Source: Protea cynaroides (lineage: Eukaryota; Streptophyta; Magnoliopsida; Proteales; Proteaceae). Taken from it: a DNA stretch of 64,000 bases. Location: NCBI GenBank assembly GCA_028583415.1, contig CM053266.1, positions 6,085,217-6,149,216 on the forward strand, read 5' to 3'. This document shows, in pieces, positions 35,955-47,577 of the stretch. Under the pieces are notes generated by a model. That model saw nothing but the letters and a program-made list of their open reading frames with translations. It searched no databases and was not told the DNA's origin. The position numbers were made by a program, and so were the translations under genes. The stretch's first letter is position 1, and every line of letters starts with the position of its first letter.

Positions 35955-36958
35955 GGAGAATTGTCTCACTGTGAAGGCATCATATGATGATCATATAATT
36001 TCATAATGCATAAGAAATTTGAATGTTGCCTCTAACAAGTATTCCAATTCCTTGATGCAAACTCATCATGACACTCATCGAACTGTGTTATGCCATATAT
36101 GGATTATGTCTGAAAACGTAACTTAACTTGTAGTAGTGTATCTATGACATATGGATAGCCACCAAACTATCCATGTCCAATGGCACTCTATCATGGAATG
36201 ATGTCTATAGGAAAAAGATTAACTTCAATGGAAGTATAGGGGATCGAATAAGATCATACAATTAGTAACCACCCCGCTGTTACGTATGAAAGGTATACCG
36301 ATTGTATAGACATATAAAGTGTAACAAGGAAAAAGATTAACCTCAATGGAAGTATGGGGGATCAAATAAGGTCATACAATTAGTGACCGCCCCACTGTTA
36401 CGTATGAAAGGTATACCGATTGTATAGACATATAAAGTGTAACAACTTATTGAGTGCTAGATTTGCGAAAGCTTAAAACCCTAGGCAAAACCATTAGGCG
36501 AACACCTCAACGAGGGGGATGATGGATACAAACTTTAACTGATGAGTTACCAATAACCTCAGGTATTGAAAGGGAGGATTCAGTATGGAATGTGGGATAT
36601 ATTCGAGGCTAGGAAAATAGCAAGAACAGGGGATTCATAGATATCACGAAATTGAATATCATTGTTACCTATGCCTTTTGTTTGAAGTTTTAAAAATAAG
36701 CATGGACTAAAGAGTGATGGGAAATTTCACTTGCAAGGACTTAATGCATGTGAGCACACTTACTTTAATAATATCTATAAGGATAATATCACATGATGTA
36801 AGATGTGATGAAATATGTGCCAAGCATTGGAAGTTGGATATAGATGCATGTCGTAGGTTAAGTTGATAACCTACATCTATGAATAATGAGATGCCACCTT
36901 GAAGATTTTAATGTCAAGCTGCCATTAACAAACGAGTAATTTTGTTAGGTAATGGATC
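35955..36958. other. Unrecognised interval in element I
   Basis: About 1 kb with no coding similarity I can recognise. It contains a 118-bp tandem duplication, listed separately. It lies where the rest of gag would be and may be degenerate gag or later insertion sequence. Confidence 0.4.
36209..36445 (+). repeat. 118-bp tandem duplication
   Basis: Two adjacent copies, 36209-36326 and 36327-36444, both starting AGGAAAAAGATTAAC and ending AAAGTGTAACAA. They differ at only a handful of bases, so the duplication is much younger than the element. Confidence 0.85.
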
Positions 36959-37619
36959 ATGCTCACCTCACTACCCCCGCCCCACTCGATTGCAAGGATT
37001 TGCAAAAGGGAAACTCCTGGCAACAAAATGGACCAAAATTTAACTTCGTCTCACTTCTGTCAGGACACTCAAGATATTACGATAGTGATAGATGAGGCCA
37101 CTAAAATGGTCTACAAGTGGCATTCTGAGTTCCAGCAAAAGACAATAAAAGCTTTAGTGGGGGGCATGCGTAATGGCACTACCCTATGTCAACCTTGGCT
37201 GAGGTGTCAAACTTACTGGGACACCTTACCCAGAGTCTCCAAGAGTGACATAGGGGTATGGTTGCACGAATGGTTACCAAGTGCTGCAACCAAGAAACTC
37301 ATCAAAGATCTGAAGGTGAGATAGAGGTAAACAGCCTAAGAGGGCCCTAGGTGAAGAGGCACCACGGGAAGTACCAAGGGTACCACTATTGGAGAAAGAT
37401 GCACTTCCGATGGAACTACAACTCGTCATGGTAGAAATTGTAATACCACCCAATACGGATCATCGGAAATGCTGTCAGTGTGGCAATCGAAAGCACCTAA
37501 TGCAGAAGTATACAATACCTGTTGTAGGAGACCGGCCTCCCAACTCAGAGGAGTTCATTACATGTCTCTCCTGTAGAGTGGTGGGGCATGAAGCTCAAGG
37601 CTGCCAGAGGTTTTGGTAA
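36959..37619 (+). pseudogene. Gag C-terminal region with two zinc-knuckle-like motifs (I)
   Basis: An open frame from 36959 of unclear identity is followed, in another frame, by 37389-37619. That segment holds CCQCGNRKHLMQKY (second Cys of the knuckle lost) and CLSCRVVGHEAQGC, a CCHC motif. This fits a decayed nucleocapsid region. No protease, RT or integrase follows before the LTR. Confidence 0.55.
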
Positions 37620-37817
37620 TATTATGCCCAAATTTTCGTGTCGACCTCGGTTGTTTTTGAAATCAGGTAAGCCTCAAATTTCCTTGACTGCTAAATGCCA
37701 TGATGGATATGTACTGATCTAGTGAAGTTATGATGAATGGTAGAAACCATAGGTATGGGATAGAACTAATGACTACACCTTGATTTTGGGGATGAAATCC
37801 TTATAAATGAGGGGTAT
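37620..37817 (+). other. Residual pol end and polypurine region of element I
   Basis: 198 bp between the zinc-knuckle region and the right LTR. The last part (TTTTGGGGATGAAAT, then ATGAGGGG) matches the end of pol and the polypurine tract of B, showing that everything between has been deleted. Confidence 0.55.
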
Positions 37818-39807
37818 TGTAAGACCCACACCCTGAATCCTCACCAATTTGGATCCCTCTGTGCCGGGTCTGTGCCAACACATGGCACCCTGACATTCTT
37901 AACCCCCATTATGACATCGGGTCAAATCCTAGGATCACCTAGTGATGGTGAGGAGTATAGGGATGAAGATTCAAAAGACCTAGGGGTATCTCCACTAGCT
38001 TGGGCCCATCAAACCAAGGTCATTTTTAAGCCCAACTAGATGCTCTATCGGATGGTGCATCACCCGGTTGTCAGCATCAAGTTTGAGTCTGAATGATACA
38101 CCCTCTTTCCTCGGGATTCTATAAATAAGGAGGCTCACTCCTTCTTTCTCTCTTCTTGGTTTCTTGAGAGTGAGAGAGGGTGACTGAATGAGGAGCTTGG
38201 AACTTCAAGTTTGGAGCTCAAGCTTGATTCTCAATTGAGGTAAGCTCTATACTTCCTCTTCTTTTGGTTGGTTATGCAAAACCCTATGGGAAAGGTTTAC
38301 ATTAATGGTCTCCATTAATGGAGACCGATTCTAACCTAGAAAACCTAGGTTGTCTTCCTCTCCATGTATGGAGATATTCTTGGGGTCTCAAATGACTTCT
38401 ATTAGGTGTAATAATGGTGGGAGAATGTTTCCCACCAAGTAAAATAAGTGAAGAGGCAATGGGGAGACAATCCCCCAAAGATGGAGATCATCTCAGGTTT
38501 GTGCCTGTTTTTTGGGCATTAACCAGAGGCTTGTCCTTGACCATGCCTCCGGGTGACTAAGACCATCCCTCCAATAAGGCAAATATCTTATTGGAAACTG
38601 ACCTAAGTACCAATCGGAGGTTCCCAATCGGGGACACACAACTAGGGGCCCAACCATCTGGGTGAGTCCCTCCGGTTACTCTTGGGTCCGATTGATCCTG
38701 GGCATCCAGATAAGCTTCAGTATAGCCAGAGGAATTACTAGATGGTACACCACCCATCTAAGCCTTCGAATAACCTTCTGGAAACCTCTGTTTATGACAA
38801 AAGTATTAAACCGGATGGTTTGCTAGATGATACATCATCCAGTTACATCCTCTAGTTAATCTAAATAACAAATTGTATAAGTGTATAACCGGAGGGTAAT
38901 TTCGGAGGGAATACCATCCAAAAAAATTATCCGGTTATGACCTATTTGACCTGTAAGCCTAGTTTGGATAGTAGAGGACTCACCATTTTCTTCTCGACTT
39001 ATATTGGAACCCATGCATGGACACCTGGGACTTGTCTATGCTGGTTAAAAGATATTCACCAACCTAATCAGATCATCTAATTAATTAGGTAAAACAACAC
39101 GGGTAGTGGACGGAGCCTTCTGTCGGCTTTAAGGTTCTTCGACACCATTGGTGTCTATAGATGAGGGGTTGAGTCCGTAGAGTTTGAGCATGTATTTGTT
39201 GTATGCTCCATTTCCATTAGATAACATGTTATCCAATAAACTATATGTATGAGCATGCATTTGCATAATAACAATAACTATGTATGTTTAAATGTATATG
39301 ATGGTCATGTGGCGTATTGGAGCACAGGCACACATGCCTTGTTGGACTATTGGCACCTCAGTGGAGGCAAAGTGATCCATTGGAGTAGAGCCGGGGATCT
39401 TTGTTGAGGGTACAACTAATGTATGATGGTTCGTGTAAAGGGTGACTTCACGAATCATGTTGGAATGGCTAATACCTTAGTGGAGGCACGGCCAATCCAT
39501 TGGAGTGGATCCGGGCATCTCTGCTGAGGTATAGTCTTTTATTATCATTGCATCTGCATGACCATGTATAATGGTGCGAGTAACATGTTGGACCATGGGT
39601 ACACGTACCGTGTTGGAATGCTAGCACCTTAGTAAAGACATGGTGAACCATTGGAGTGGAAGTCCGGGGATATCTGTTGGTGTGCAGTCCATGTATGATG
39701 GTTCATGTAACGGGTGACCTCACGAATCATGTTGGGATGGTTATTACCTTAGTAAGGGTATGATGAACCATGGGAGTGGCGAGTCGGGGATCTCTGTTAG
39801 GGTGTAG
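37818..39807 (+). repeat. Right LTR of element I (3' end cut by H)
   Basis: Starts TGTAAGACCC. TATA box TATAAATA at 38120-38127; predicted splice donor ATTGAG/GTAAGC at 38240; CCGGATG/CCGGAGG-type words around 38045-38085 and 38530-38975. Four subrepeats with core CCATTGGAGTGG fall between 39360 and 39800. Element H begins at 39808 inside the last subrepeat region. Confidence 0.75.
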
Positions 39808-42128
39808 TGTAATAATCGTATTCCAAAAACATGGTTTAACTTATGGTTTATGTCGTGATAGGCCTCCCAATCATAATCGGACCAGAAGACAAGGCTGGGT
39901 AATGAACCACGGCATCTAGGTATGAGAAATGATTCTTAAAAATCAAATTTCATGTACTAGTCGCGGTATTGATCTCACTTTGTGAGACCGGTATGTGCAA
40001 CTTGTATGTATTCACGAGTGGAGATGGACTCCAGCGGGTCCTAAACTTTGAATCCGAGTTTAGGAAATCTTTTAGACCTAGGAGACCTTCCTAGAATGGT
40101 CTCTATATATATACATCATTCCTTCTCTTTGGATCCTTTCCAAACACTCTCAAACCCTAGAGCCGTCTGGAAGAGATCTGGAAATGAGCAAAGAGGAAGG
40201 AGGCTGTTCGAGAAGGAATTCTACGTTGGAGGAGAGCACCGTCACTCGACAAACACCGGTAAGTGCTCTGCCTCTATAATAATTCTTGGATTACGGATCA
40301 AAGCCACGAAACGACGTATTGATCCAAAACCCTAGAACTGTAAAACCCTAGTTTCATCGAGATTCATTCTGAGAAAGATGAAAACGTCATTATACGATGT
40401 TAAACGATAAGTAGTCTAAATTTAATATGTATTTGTACCTTAGAATGGTGTAGGAGGGACCCCGAAACAAAGCCGAGGACCAATGGAAAAAGGAGGTCTG
40501 AGAACGGACTCTTGGACCCACACCGGCTGGAAAAAGAGGTCCTGCAGTATGCTATACCACAGGGCATACCGGTCGGACTCTAGTCCTAGGTATGGTCCTA
40601 CGGTACATACCGTAGGGCATACCGACTGGACTCAAGTCTTGCAGTATGGTCCTGCAGTATATACCACAGACACATATCTACTTGACAAAGAGTCTACGGT
40701 ATGGTCCTATTAAATATACCACAAACACATACCGGTCTCATTATATAGTGAGACTGGTACCGCGACCGGTATGCTTTTCGAAGCCTGATTGTTGGCCAAA
40801 CTTGGATCTGACCAATTGTAACCCTAACAACTTAATTCTAATCCATAAATATGATCATGTAGGACTTGTCGATGGCATGAGTTGACTCTGTGACACAGAG
40901 CAGACTTGCAATCACACGTCAGGTAAGGGACAAGACCCCAAACCTTAATTAATTAATAATGGATAGTAAACCATTGTAATCATAATTGTATTTGTGATTA
41001 TTGTTTATTGTCTATGCATTTCACATGTCATCCATTATTTAAATTCATTATCTGTTCATGCATACTAGTATGGTAGGAATGTCACTGTTTAGGCATGTGA
41101 ATGTTTTCGTTAGTATGTGGAATGTAAAGGGGAGTGTAGCCCTAGATATATCCTCACACTAATAACTTTTCGTATCATCGTCTACCTTGGCAAGCTTGGT
41201 GCGAATAGGGCATCAGCGGGAGGATGTGGGATTGTGGCTCCGTCTGCCCACCAAACTCGAGCCCTATCTCTATGTCGTAGGGAGTTGTGCTGAGGTAGGG
41301 CCATAGATAGTATGATGACATATAGGATTGGTTAGAAATAGAACCCACTTGCAAGCCCTTACCAACAGGGGTTTAGGTATTAGTGCGGTGTAGGGTATCA
41401 GGAAGAGGACAAGGGATGATGGCTCTACCTGGTTGCCAGACTCTAGCACTATCTCTATATCGGAGTGAGTGATATGGGACAACAATAGTTGTGTGGATCG
41501 GAGCCTGACTGTAGGGTGTGCTCACACTCTTGTGCATGGAGGTGCGGTGGCCACCAAACCTTACCATAGCATTTTACAAGTTATTCCTGACCCAATTGTA
41601 ATGTTATCTCATGCATTTTTGTATATTGCACTGGTCTTATGCTTTACTGAGCTAAGTTGTGAGTTTACCTGAATATATATATATATATTCTCTTTTTCAG
41701 ATCTTGATGTAAGTTATGCGGTTGAGGACTTTATGGCTGCCCAGTGTATAGGACAGTAGCTGCTATTGACACACAGGCAATAGAGGACAAGCATGACGCC
41801 TCTTGCCAGAGGACGAGCATGACGCCTCATGCCAGTGCTCTTTCTGTGTATTCCTTTAGGGATTATTTATTTATTATTTCAGTTGGGTATAGACGATGTA
41901 ATAAATTATTATTTATGATTGTGATGATAGCATAATTGGATAATTATTTAATTATAAATAGAAAAGTCATTCACTTATTTATTTAATCCGCTGCTATATA
42001 TTATTCTCTGATTCTGGATAGTTTTCTTTGAATGGTTTGTTGACACAATCTATTGAGATCTTGGTGTGAGCCATGGTTTGGAGACAGTTCACTCACACTT
42101 CTGGTTCAATTGGAATTGGGGTGTGACA
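39808..42128 (+). repeat. 5' LTR of element H
   Basis: 2321 bp, same length class as A, B and F. Starts TGTAATAATCG and ends GGGGTGTGACA. It has a splice donor CACCG/GTAAGT at 40259 and motif clusters around 39960-39995 and 40540-40770 built from ACCGGTAT, GGTATGGTCC and related words. Its 3' part shows the same layout as the other LTRs. Confidence 0.8.
40104..40113 (+). promoter_or_regulatory. TATA box of H's LTR
   Basis: CTCTATATATATACATC in the position where the other LTRs have CTCTATAAATAGG; it is about 300 bp from the LTR start. Confidence 0.55.
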
Positions 42129-42131
42129 ATT

Positions 42132-42143
42132 TTGTATCAGATT
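42132..42143 (+). other. Degenerate primer binding site of element H
   Basis: TTGTATCAGATT at the position of TGGTATCAGAGC in A and F; three mismatches. Confidence 0.6.
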
Positions 42144-42463
42144 CGCTAGGCTATTTCTAGCAAACCATTATGCATCTAACTGAGTCCAGTGAACTGAGAT
42201 AGGAAATTAAAAACTTTAATAAAAATACACCACAAGCTTGTTTGTTGCTTGAGACTTAAGGAAAAGATGCATAACATACTACCTAATTGAAAGAGAAAAT
42301 TTATAAACACATAAGTTTAGGAAGAAGACCATATAAGCCTGTGATAACATGAACATGAACGAAAAAAATATTAAGTGTACGATAGGGTACAGTTCACAAG
42401 CTAGACAATTACCCTGTTAACAAAATAAATAGTATATATGAAAGTAAATGAGACAAGATCTGA

Positions 42464-43657
42464 CTATGGTGGAGTCAGAGGTCTAGGTTGATTCAAAACA
42501 GTAATATCGTAGTCCCGCTCATAAGCCTCTCTGAGCCAGTGCACCTGGTCCTGAGTGACTCGTAGGCTAGGAGCTAGACGCTCCATATGACTATTCATCT
42601 CACGTTGAGCTTCCCGAATCTCCATGAACATACCCATCACCATATCTGGAGGAGGCTGAGATGGTCCTACTACTGGTATGGGCTGGGGTGCAGGAGCAGG
42701 GATGTCCTCCATGTGTGCATCCTCACCACCCTCTACCTCTGCTGCTGAGGCTGTCGCCTGATTCCTGGGTAGAAGAGGACGAGCCTATAGCTCTTCGTCA
42801 CTAATCTCCAGACCATCCATCTGCATCTTGTAGATAGCCTCTACATCTATATCAGAGGTCATGGTGTCCTCATAAGCAATCTCACCACGCATGTTCACCC
42901 CTAAGCATCGTAGCAACTCTGTAATCAATATACCATAGGGAAGTTTGCCCGATACATTGGGCCTTGCAGCATGGATTATTGTGTAGATAATTAGGTAAGG
43001 TAGGCAGACTCAGTGCCTAGTAGTAACACAGTAAGTAATGTATTGGATCAATTGGGACACCTCCCCATAATGACCGCTCTGGGGGACGATATCATGCTCT
43101 ATGATGCGGCAGTATAAGCGAGGTACTGGGTGAAGGTGCGCTGCCAACATGATCTTACTTGGTAACAGAATCTGGTCAACGATAGCTACCCTCATCTCCT
43201 CAGTGAGATACCCTTTTGCTTTGGGCGGACAGTAGATGAGCTTGCCATCATCTGGGATCTCAAGAAGTGCTACCAACTCAAATGTGTTGAAAGAAATCCT
43301 CACCCCTTTCACAAAGCTAGTAATCCAGAGATCCCTAGCATGTTCCAAATCATTGGGATCCCCCTCTACCTCTAGATTAGCAAAGAACTATTTTACCATA
43401 ATGGGGCATGTGGTTTTGTCATACTGAATAATGGGCAACCATTCCATTGCCCCAAAGGCGGACTCAACATCAAATCTGTGTAGGTGCTCCAAGTTTACAA
43501 TGCGGCCAAACTCAATGCTCTTGCCTTGGAACCAAGGAAAACATGCATCTACAACCACTGATCCAAACAACCTCTCATCATAGAGACGGGGAGGAGGGTG
43601 TGGTCTGTGCATACCTAACACATAATAGTGTTTTCCTGCACCACGACGCCTAGACAT
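42464..43657 (-). pseudogene. Antisense accessory gene (aORF) of element H
   Basis: About 398 codons in one continuous frame with several stops (for example 43388-43390 and 43010-43012). MSRRRGAGKHYYVLG start, then LHRFDVESAFGAMEWLPIIQYDKTTCP, ITSFVKGVRISFNTFELVALLEIP, CRIIEHDIVPQSGHYGEVSQLIQY, matching A and B in order. The C-terminus has a Pro-rich linker and a coiled-coil-like stretch (MEIREAQREMNSHMERLAPSLRVTQDQVHWLREAYERDYD) without the 14-residue repeats. A splice acceptor precedes the ATG. The absence of any frameshift despite large divergence from A and B suggests past selection on the protein. Confidence 0.75.
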
Positions 43658-43664
43658 GATGTAA

Positions 43665-44101
43665 CTACAAAGCGAGACAAAATAATAAGAATTAGTTAAG
43701 ATTTAAAAAAAAATATTCAGTAGCATAATGGCAGTAAATGGAGAAAAAGCCTTAAACTCACCCAAATATGGGTAGGAGGACTTACGTAATGGCACAATGT
43801 CGTTACATGATCAACAATTTTACACAAGGTAAGAAAAATTGATGCATATCAATAAATTTCCAAAAATTTTGAAAACCTAAAAAACTTAGGTTAAAAAGTC
43901 AAAATTTTATGATTTCTCCCAAACCAACTGGTGGAACTTCGAATAGGTTGAGGGGTTTTGCTCATTTAGACCCCAAGAACCGTTCTCAAGCAAAGAAAGA
44001 AGTTTTCCACGATTAGAATTTCTAAAATCAAGAAAAATCAAGTTTTGGGCATGAAAGACTGAGATTTTTTCTCAAACAAAGGAAGAAGAGGAGAAACTCA
44101 C
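43665..44101 (-). other. Predicted 5'-leader intron of aORF (H)
   Basis: The donor, on the minus strand, is GCCAAG/GTGAGTTT, close to the plant consensus. The acceptor is CGCTTTGTAG, seven nt before the ATG. 437 nt long. G inserted 16 bp beyond the donor, in the upstream exon or promoter. Confidence 0.6.
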
Positions 44102-44117
44102 CTTGGCATTGAGTTTG

Positions 44118-44122
44118 GTACA
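44118..44122. other. Target-site duplication of G, left copy
   Basis: GTACA, repeated exactly at 54025-54029 after the 3' LTR. Confidence 0.9.
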
Positions 44123-45465
44123 TGATGGATTCATAATTTTATATATTTATTTCCCTTATATTTAGTTTATTTAACATATTATATGTCTTATGGTACTCAT
44201 TTGTAATGATTCCATATATATAAGACATTGGTGAAAAATATTGGTAATTTATGTTTAAAATAAAAAAATTCTGGTATTTTCAATCATGACCTTCTGAATT
44301 TCATGCAGGTTTTTAATATGAAAAGAATTCTAGAAATCAAACGTGATCCAAAAATCTGATCTGGAAAGCTGATTTGAATTCAAACCAGAGAAGGAAGATT
44401 ACCACCCATACAAGGTTTACTATTGGAAGGATTTAATTAATTATCAGAAATCTTGAGGAGAATATATACCTATATGGAATATTACAAAGATTGGCAAATC
44501 TAGAGGTGGCATTTGGTTAATAATGGAATGATTCTCTATCTAATCTAGGCAAGAGAATTTTGTTTAATCTTTATTTCCATGTAATAAGTTTGTCAATTCT
44601 AGACATACCAGTTTTAATCTTCTCTACTCTAGCTATTTAAACAATGTAAAGGCTACGTAATAGAGCATCCAAGAATTATTGAGAAGATAGTCTTATTTCT
44701 TTTGTCTTTCTTTTCTATCATGTCTAGCTAAGTTCTTTAGTCGATTCAAAGGAAATTCAATCCGGTTAGTAAAATTCTAAGACTGTTCTTAATTTTAATT
44801 ATATCTCTATTTAAATATCTGTGTTTCTTGGTTTTTCAAGTTAATGGTTGCATGATTCAGTTTATTAAGAGGCATATTAATTGATTGGGTTAAGTGGTTT
44901 ATTGCTAACCTGAATCCATAATCCGTAATTGTTATGGTGTTCAGGAAAAGTAGCAATTGAGCAGAACAATTATGATCCAAGTTTTTGTTACTTGCTTAAA
45001 GGAAACATAGAATGAATTAAATAATCTGACGCTTATTAGATTGTTGTTCATCTTTAAGTCCCTCCGAGAGTGTAATACTATCAATAAATTCATGAGGATT
45101 GTTTAATACCAATTGGTTTATTGATAAGAATTAAATTGTGTGCTGGGCTCAAATTAATGAAATTAGGGAAGGTAAGGATTGTCTGGCTTTTTGATAATCC
45201 TTGGTTAAATATTTGAATAGAGAATAAATATATGAGGTCAATGATCAATTTGCAGCCGTGAGTGAATTTCCTTGAATCGACATCATCTTCCATTGAATTT
45301 TTGTTACTTAATTTTGTTGTCAATTAAATTACAGAAGAACCCCCCCCCCTTTTTATTGGTAAGTAGACCATTTGATTAACTAGTCTTTGTGGATCGACCT
45401 TTACTTATCATTACTATTCATTATAGGTAGAGTAGTTTATTTTTGGTTGCGCTCAATACGCATCA
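44123..45465 (+). repeat. 5' LTR of element G
   Basis: Starts TGATGGATTC and ends ACGCATCA; near-identical to 52681-54024. A possible TATA (CTATTTAAAC) is near 44632. A homopolymer C run lies near 45340. Confidence 0.93.
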
Positions 45466-45470
45466 AAATT

Positions 45471-45488
45471 TGGCGCCATTGCTGGGGA
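45471..45488 (+). other. Primer binding site of G (tRNA-Asp type)
   Basis: TGGCGCCATTGCTGGGGA, two mismatches from the complement of the plant tRNA-Asp 3' end that Athila/Tat elements use, five bases after the LTR. Confidence 0.88.
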
Positions 45489-45828
45489 CTAGTTTTAATC
45501 AGATTGTGATTGTTTTCATTCTATTTAATTTTTTTTTTAGTCACTTGTGTTCTTACCTTTGTGTGAAGTTTTTTTTTTCTGTTTCAGGTGTCAGTTTTTT
45601 CAACAGGTACTGCTTGTGCATGAAATTTTGGAGGACTTAGGGGTGCTACAAGAAGCTTATTTTGAAGAACATTAAAAAAAAGCTTGATTTAATAATTTTA
45701 ATTTTACTTGGTTTTCATGCACTTTGTGTTGTCGGTCAGAATTTTTCTTTGGGACTTTTTTTAATTAGTTTTTATTTATTTATTTATTTATTTATTTATT
45801 TGGATCCATTGTATGGGTATCTTGGTTA

Positions 45829-47577
45829 ATGACTCGAACTTCTAACTCTGGTAAATTGATATTTGATCCAGAACCCGAAAGAACTTTACACCGATTAAGG
45901 AAAGAAGCTAAGAAAATCCTAACATAACAGGTTTTAACATCACAAGGATCAATTGTCTCTGATATAGTTACTAGTGAGCTGCTAGTAGAGGAAGCTATGG
46001 CTGAAAACAAGACTTTGAAAGAGCTGGCTGCTCCTAATCTAAACCAGCAACCTTTGTGTATTGAATTTCTAAATCTAGAAGCGGCATTTGAATTAAAATC
46101 GGGATTTATCCATTTATTACCCAAATTTTGTGGGCTTGCAGGAGAAGATCCTCATAAGCATTTGAAGGAATTTCACGTGGTATGCTCTAGCATGAAACCA
46201 CAAGGTATTACAGAGGCACAGATTAAGCTACGCGCTTTTCCATTCTCTTTAGATGAATATGCTAAAGATTGGTTGTACTATCTTCCCTCTGGTACAATTA
46301 ATTCATGGAATGAGATGAACGCCAGTTTTTAAAGAAATATTTTCCTGCATCCAAAGCGACAAATATAAGGAAAGAGATATGTGGAATTCGACAACACCAT
46401 GAAGAAACATTATATGAGTATTGGGAATGCTTCAAGAAGCTTTGCGCAAGCTGCCCATACCATAAAATTAGTGACCAACTTCTGATTCAATATTTCTATG
46501 AAGGATTGTTACTAATGGAGAGGAGTATGGTGGACGCCACTAGTGGAGGAGCTTTAGTTGACAAAACTCCAGAAGCCATAAAAAGGTTAATTTCTAATAT
46601 GGCAGCAAATTCACATCAATTTGGTACAAGGATGGAGAAAACATCGAAGAAAGTTAATGAGGTAAGTAAATCAAACCTTGAATGTCAGATTTCTGATCTA
46701 ATTTCTTTGGTGAGACAAATGGCTGTAGAAAATTTGCAAACAGTTAAAGCATGTGGCATTTGCTCAGCCACCAGTCATGCTACAGATATGTGTCCCACAC
46801 TTCAAGAAGATACACCAGTCCAACAAGCAAATGCCATGGGAGGATTTCAAGGGCAACCTCAGTGAAAGTATGATCCATACTCAAACTCATACAACCCTGG
46901 ATGGAGAGATCACCTAAATCTGAGTTATGGGAATCAAGTTGCCCAGAATCGTTACCAACCCTCATCCCAACCTAGGCAGCAAGCAAATCAGAGTATGTCA
47001 CTTGATGAGATTGTTAAGGCACTGGCTAGCAATACACAGCAGTTTCAACATGAGACAAGAAACAGCATTCAGAATATAGAGAAGCAGATTGGTCAACTTG
47101 CGACTTTAGTAAGCAAACTTGAAGCTCAAGGATCTGGAAAGTTGCCATCTCAGACCATCATAAATCCTTGTGAGAATGCAAGCGCCATTACATTACAGAA
47201 TGGAAGAGAAATTAAGCCCTCCATCGCTAAATCTACAAATTCGACCAAGACAGTTCAAAAAGAAACAAAAGCCAATAGCGAGGATGTAAATTTTCCCAAA
47301 GTAAAATCTCAACCAGTTGTGCATAATTCTACTAATTTTTTTCCTCTCCCTTTTCCTAGCAGACTGTCTAAATCGAAAAAGGAAGAACAAGAGAAAGAAA
47401 TTCTTGAAACTTTTTGAAAGGTAGAAATAAACATACCTCTACTTGATGCCATTAAACAAGTCCCAAGGTATGCAAAATTTCTCAAAGAGTTGTGCATTTC
47501 AAAGAAAAAGTTAAGGGGTGATGAGAAAATCAGTGTAGGGGAGAACGTATCAGTAGTTATTCAGCGTAAGTTACCCC
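45829..47577 (+). pseudogene. gag of element G
   Basis: Starts MTRTSNSGKLIFDPEPERTLHRLRKE, followed by the gag core (GLAGEDPHKHLKEFHVVCSSM, FPFSLDEYAKDWLYYLPSG, KYFPASKATNIRKEICGI), a CCHC knuckle CGICSATSHATDMC at about 46752-46795, and a long low-complexity tail with a coiled-coil-like stretch near 47000. Breaks: TAA 45925-45927, a 1-nt loss near 46330, TGA 46863-46865, TGA 47415-47417, and a 1-nt loss just before the protease at about 47578. A TTTA microsatellite lies just upstream (45773-45800). Start chosen as the first ATG in frame with the conserved N-terminus. Confidence 0.85.

Larger units (their letters stand above)
16634..39807 (+). mobile_element. Old Tekay-like element I, pol-deleted, interrupted by B
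   Basis: Left LTR 16634-17802, primer site 17807, antisense aORF in two pieces around element B (18237-19115 and 32649-33232), spacer, gag (35296 onward), then directly the right LTR (37818-39807). Almost all of pol is missing; only the region just before the LTR (TTTTGGGGATGAAAT) survives, which matches the end of pol in B. It is therefore a gag-only, non-autonomous derivative. It is more diverged than A and B and has been host to the LINE, B and H. Confidence 0.75.

Noticed and set aside
37818..42128. One very long (4.3 kb) LTR shared by two elements
   Set aside because: An LTR start (TGTAATAATCG) at 39808 aligns with F's LTR start and splits it into I's truncated LTR and H's complete 2.3-kb LTR.
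45773..45800. TTTA microsatellite as a functional element
   Set aside because: Simple repeat just upstream of G's gag; nothing else supports a role.
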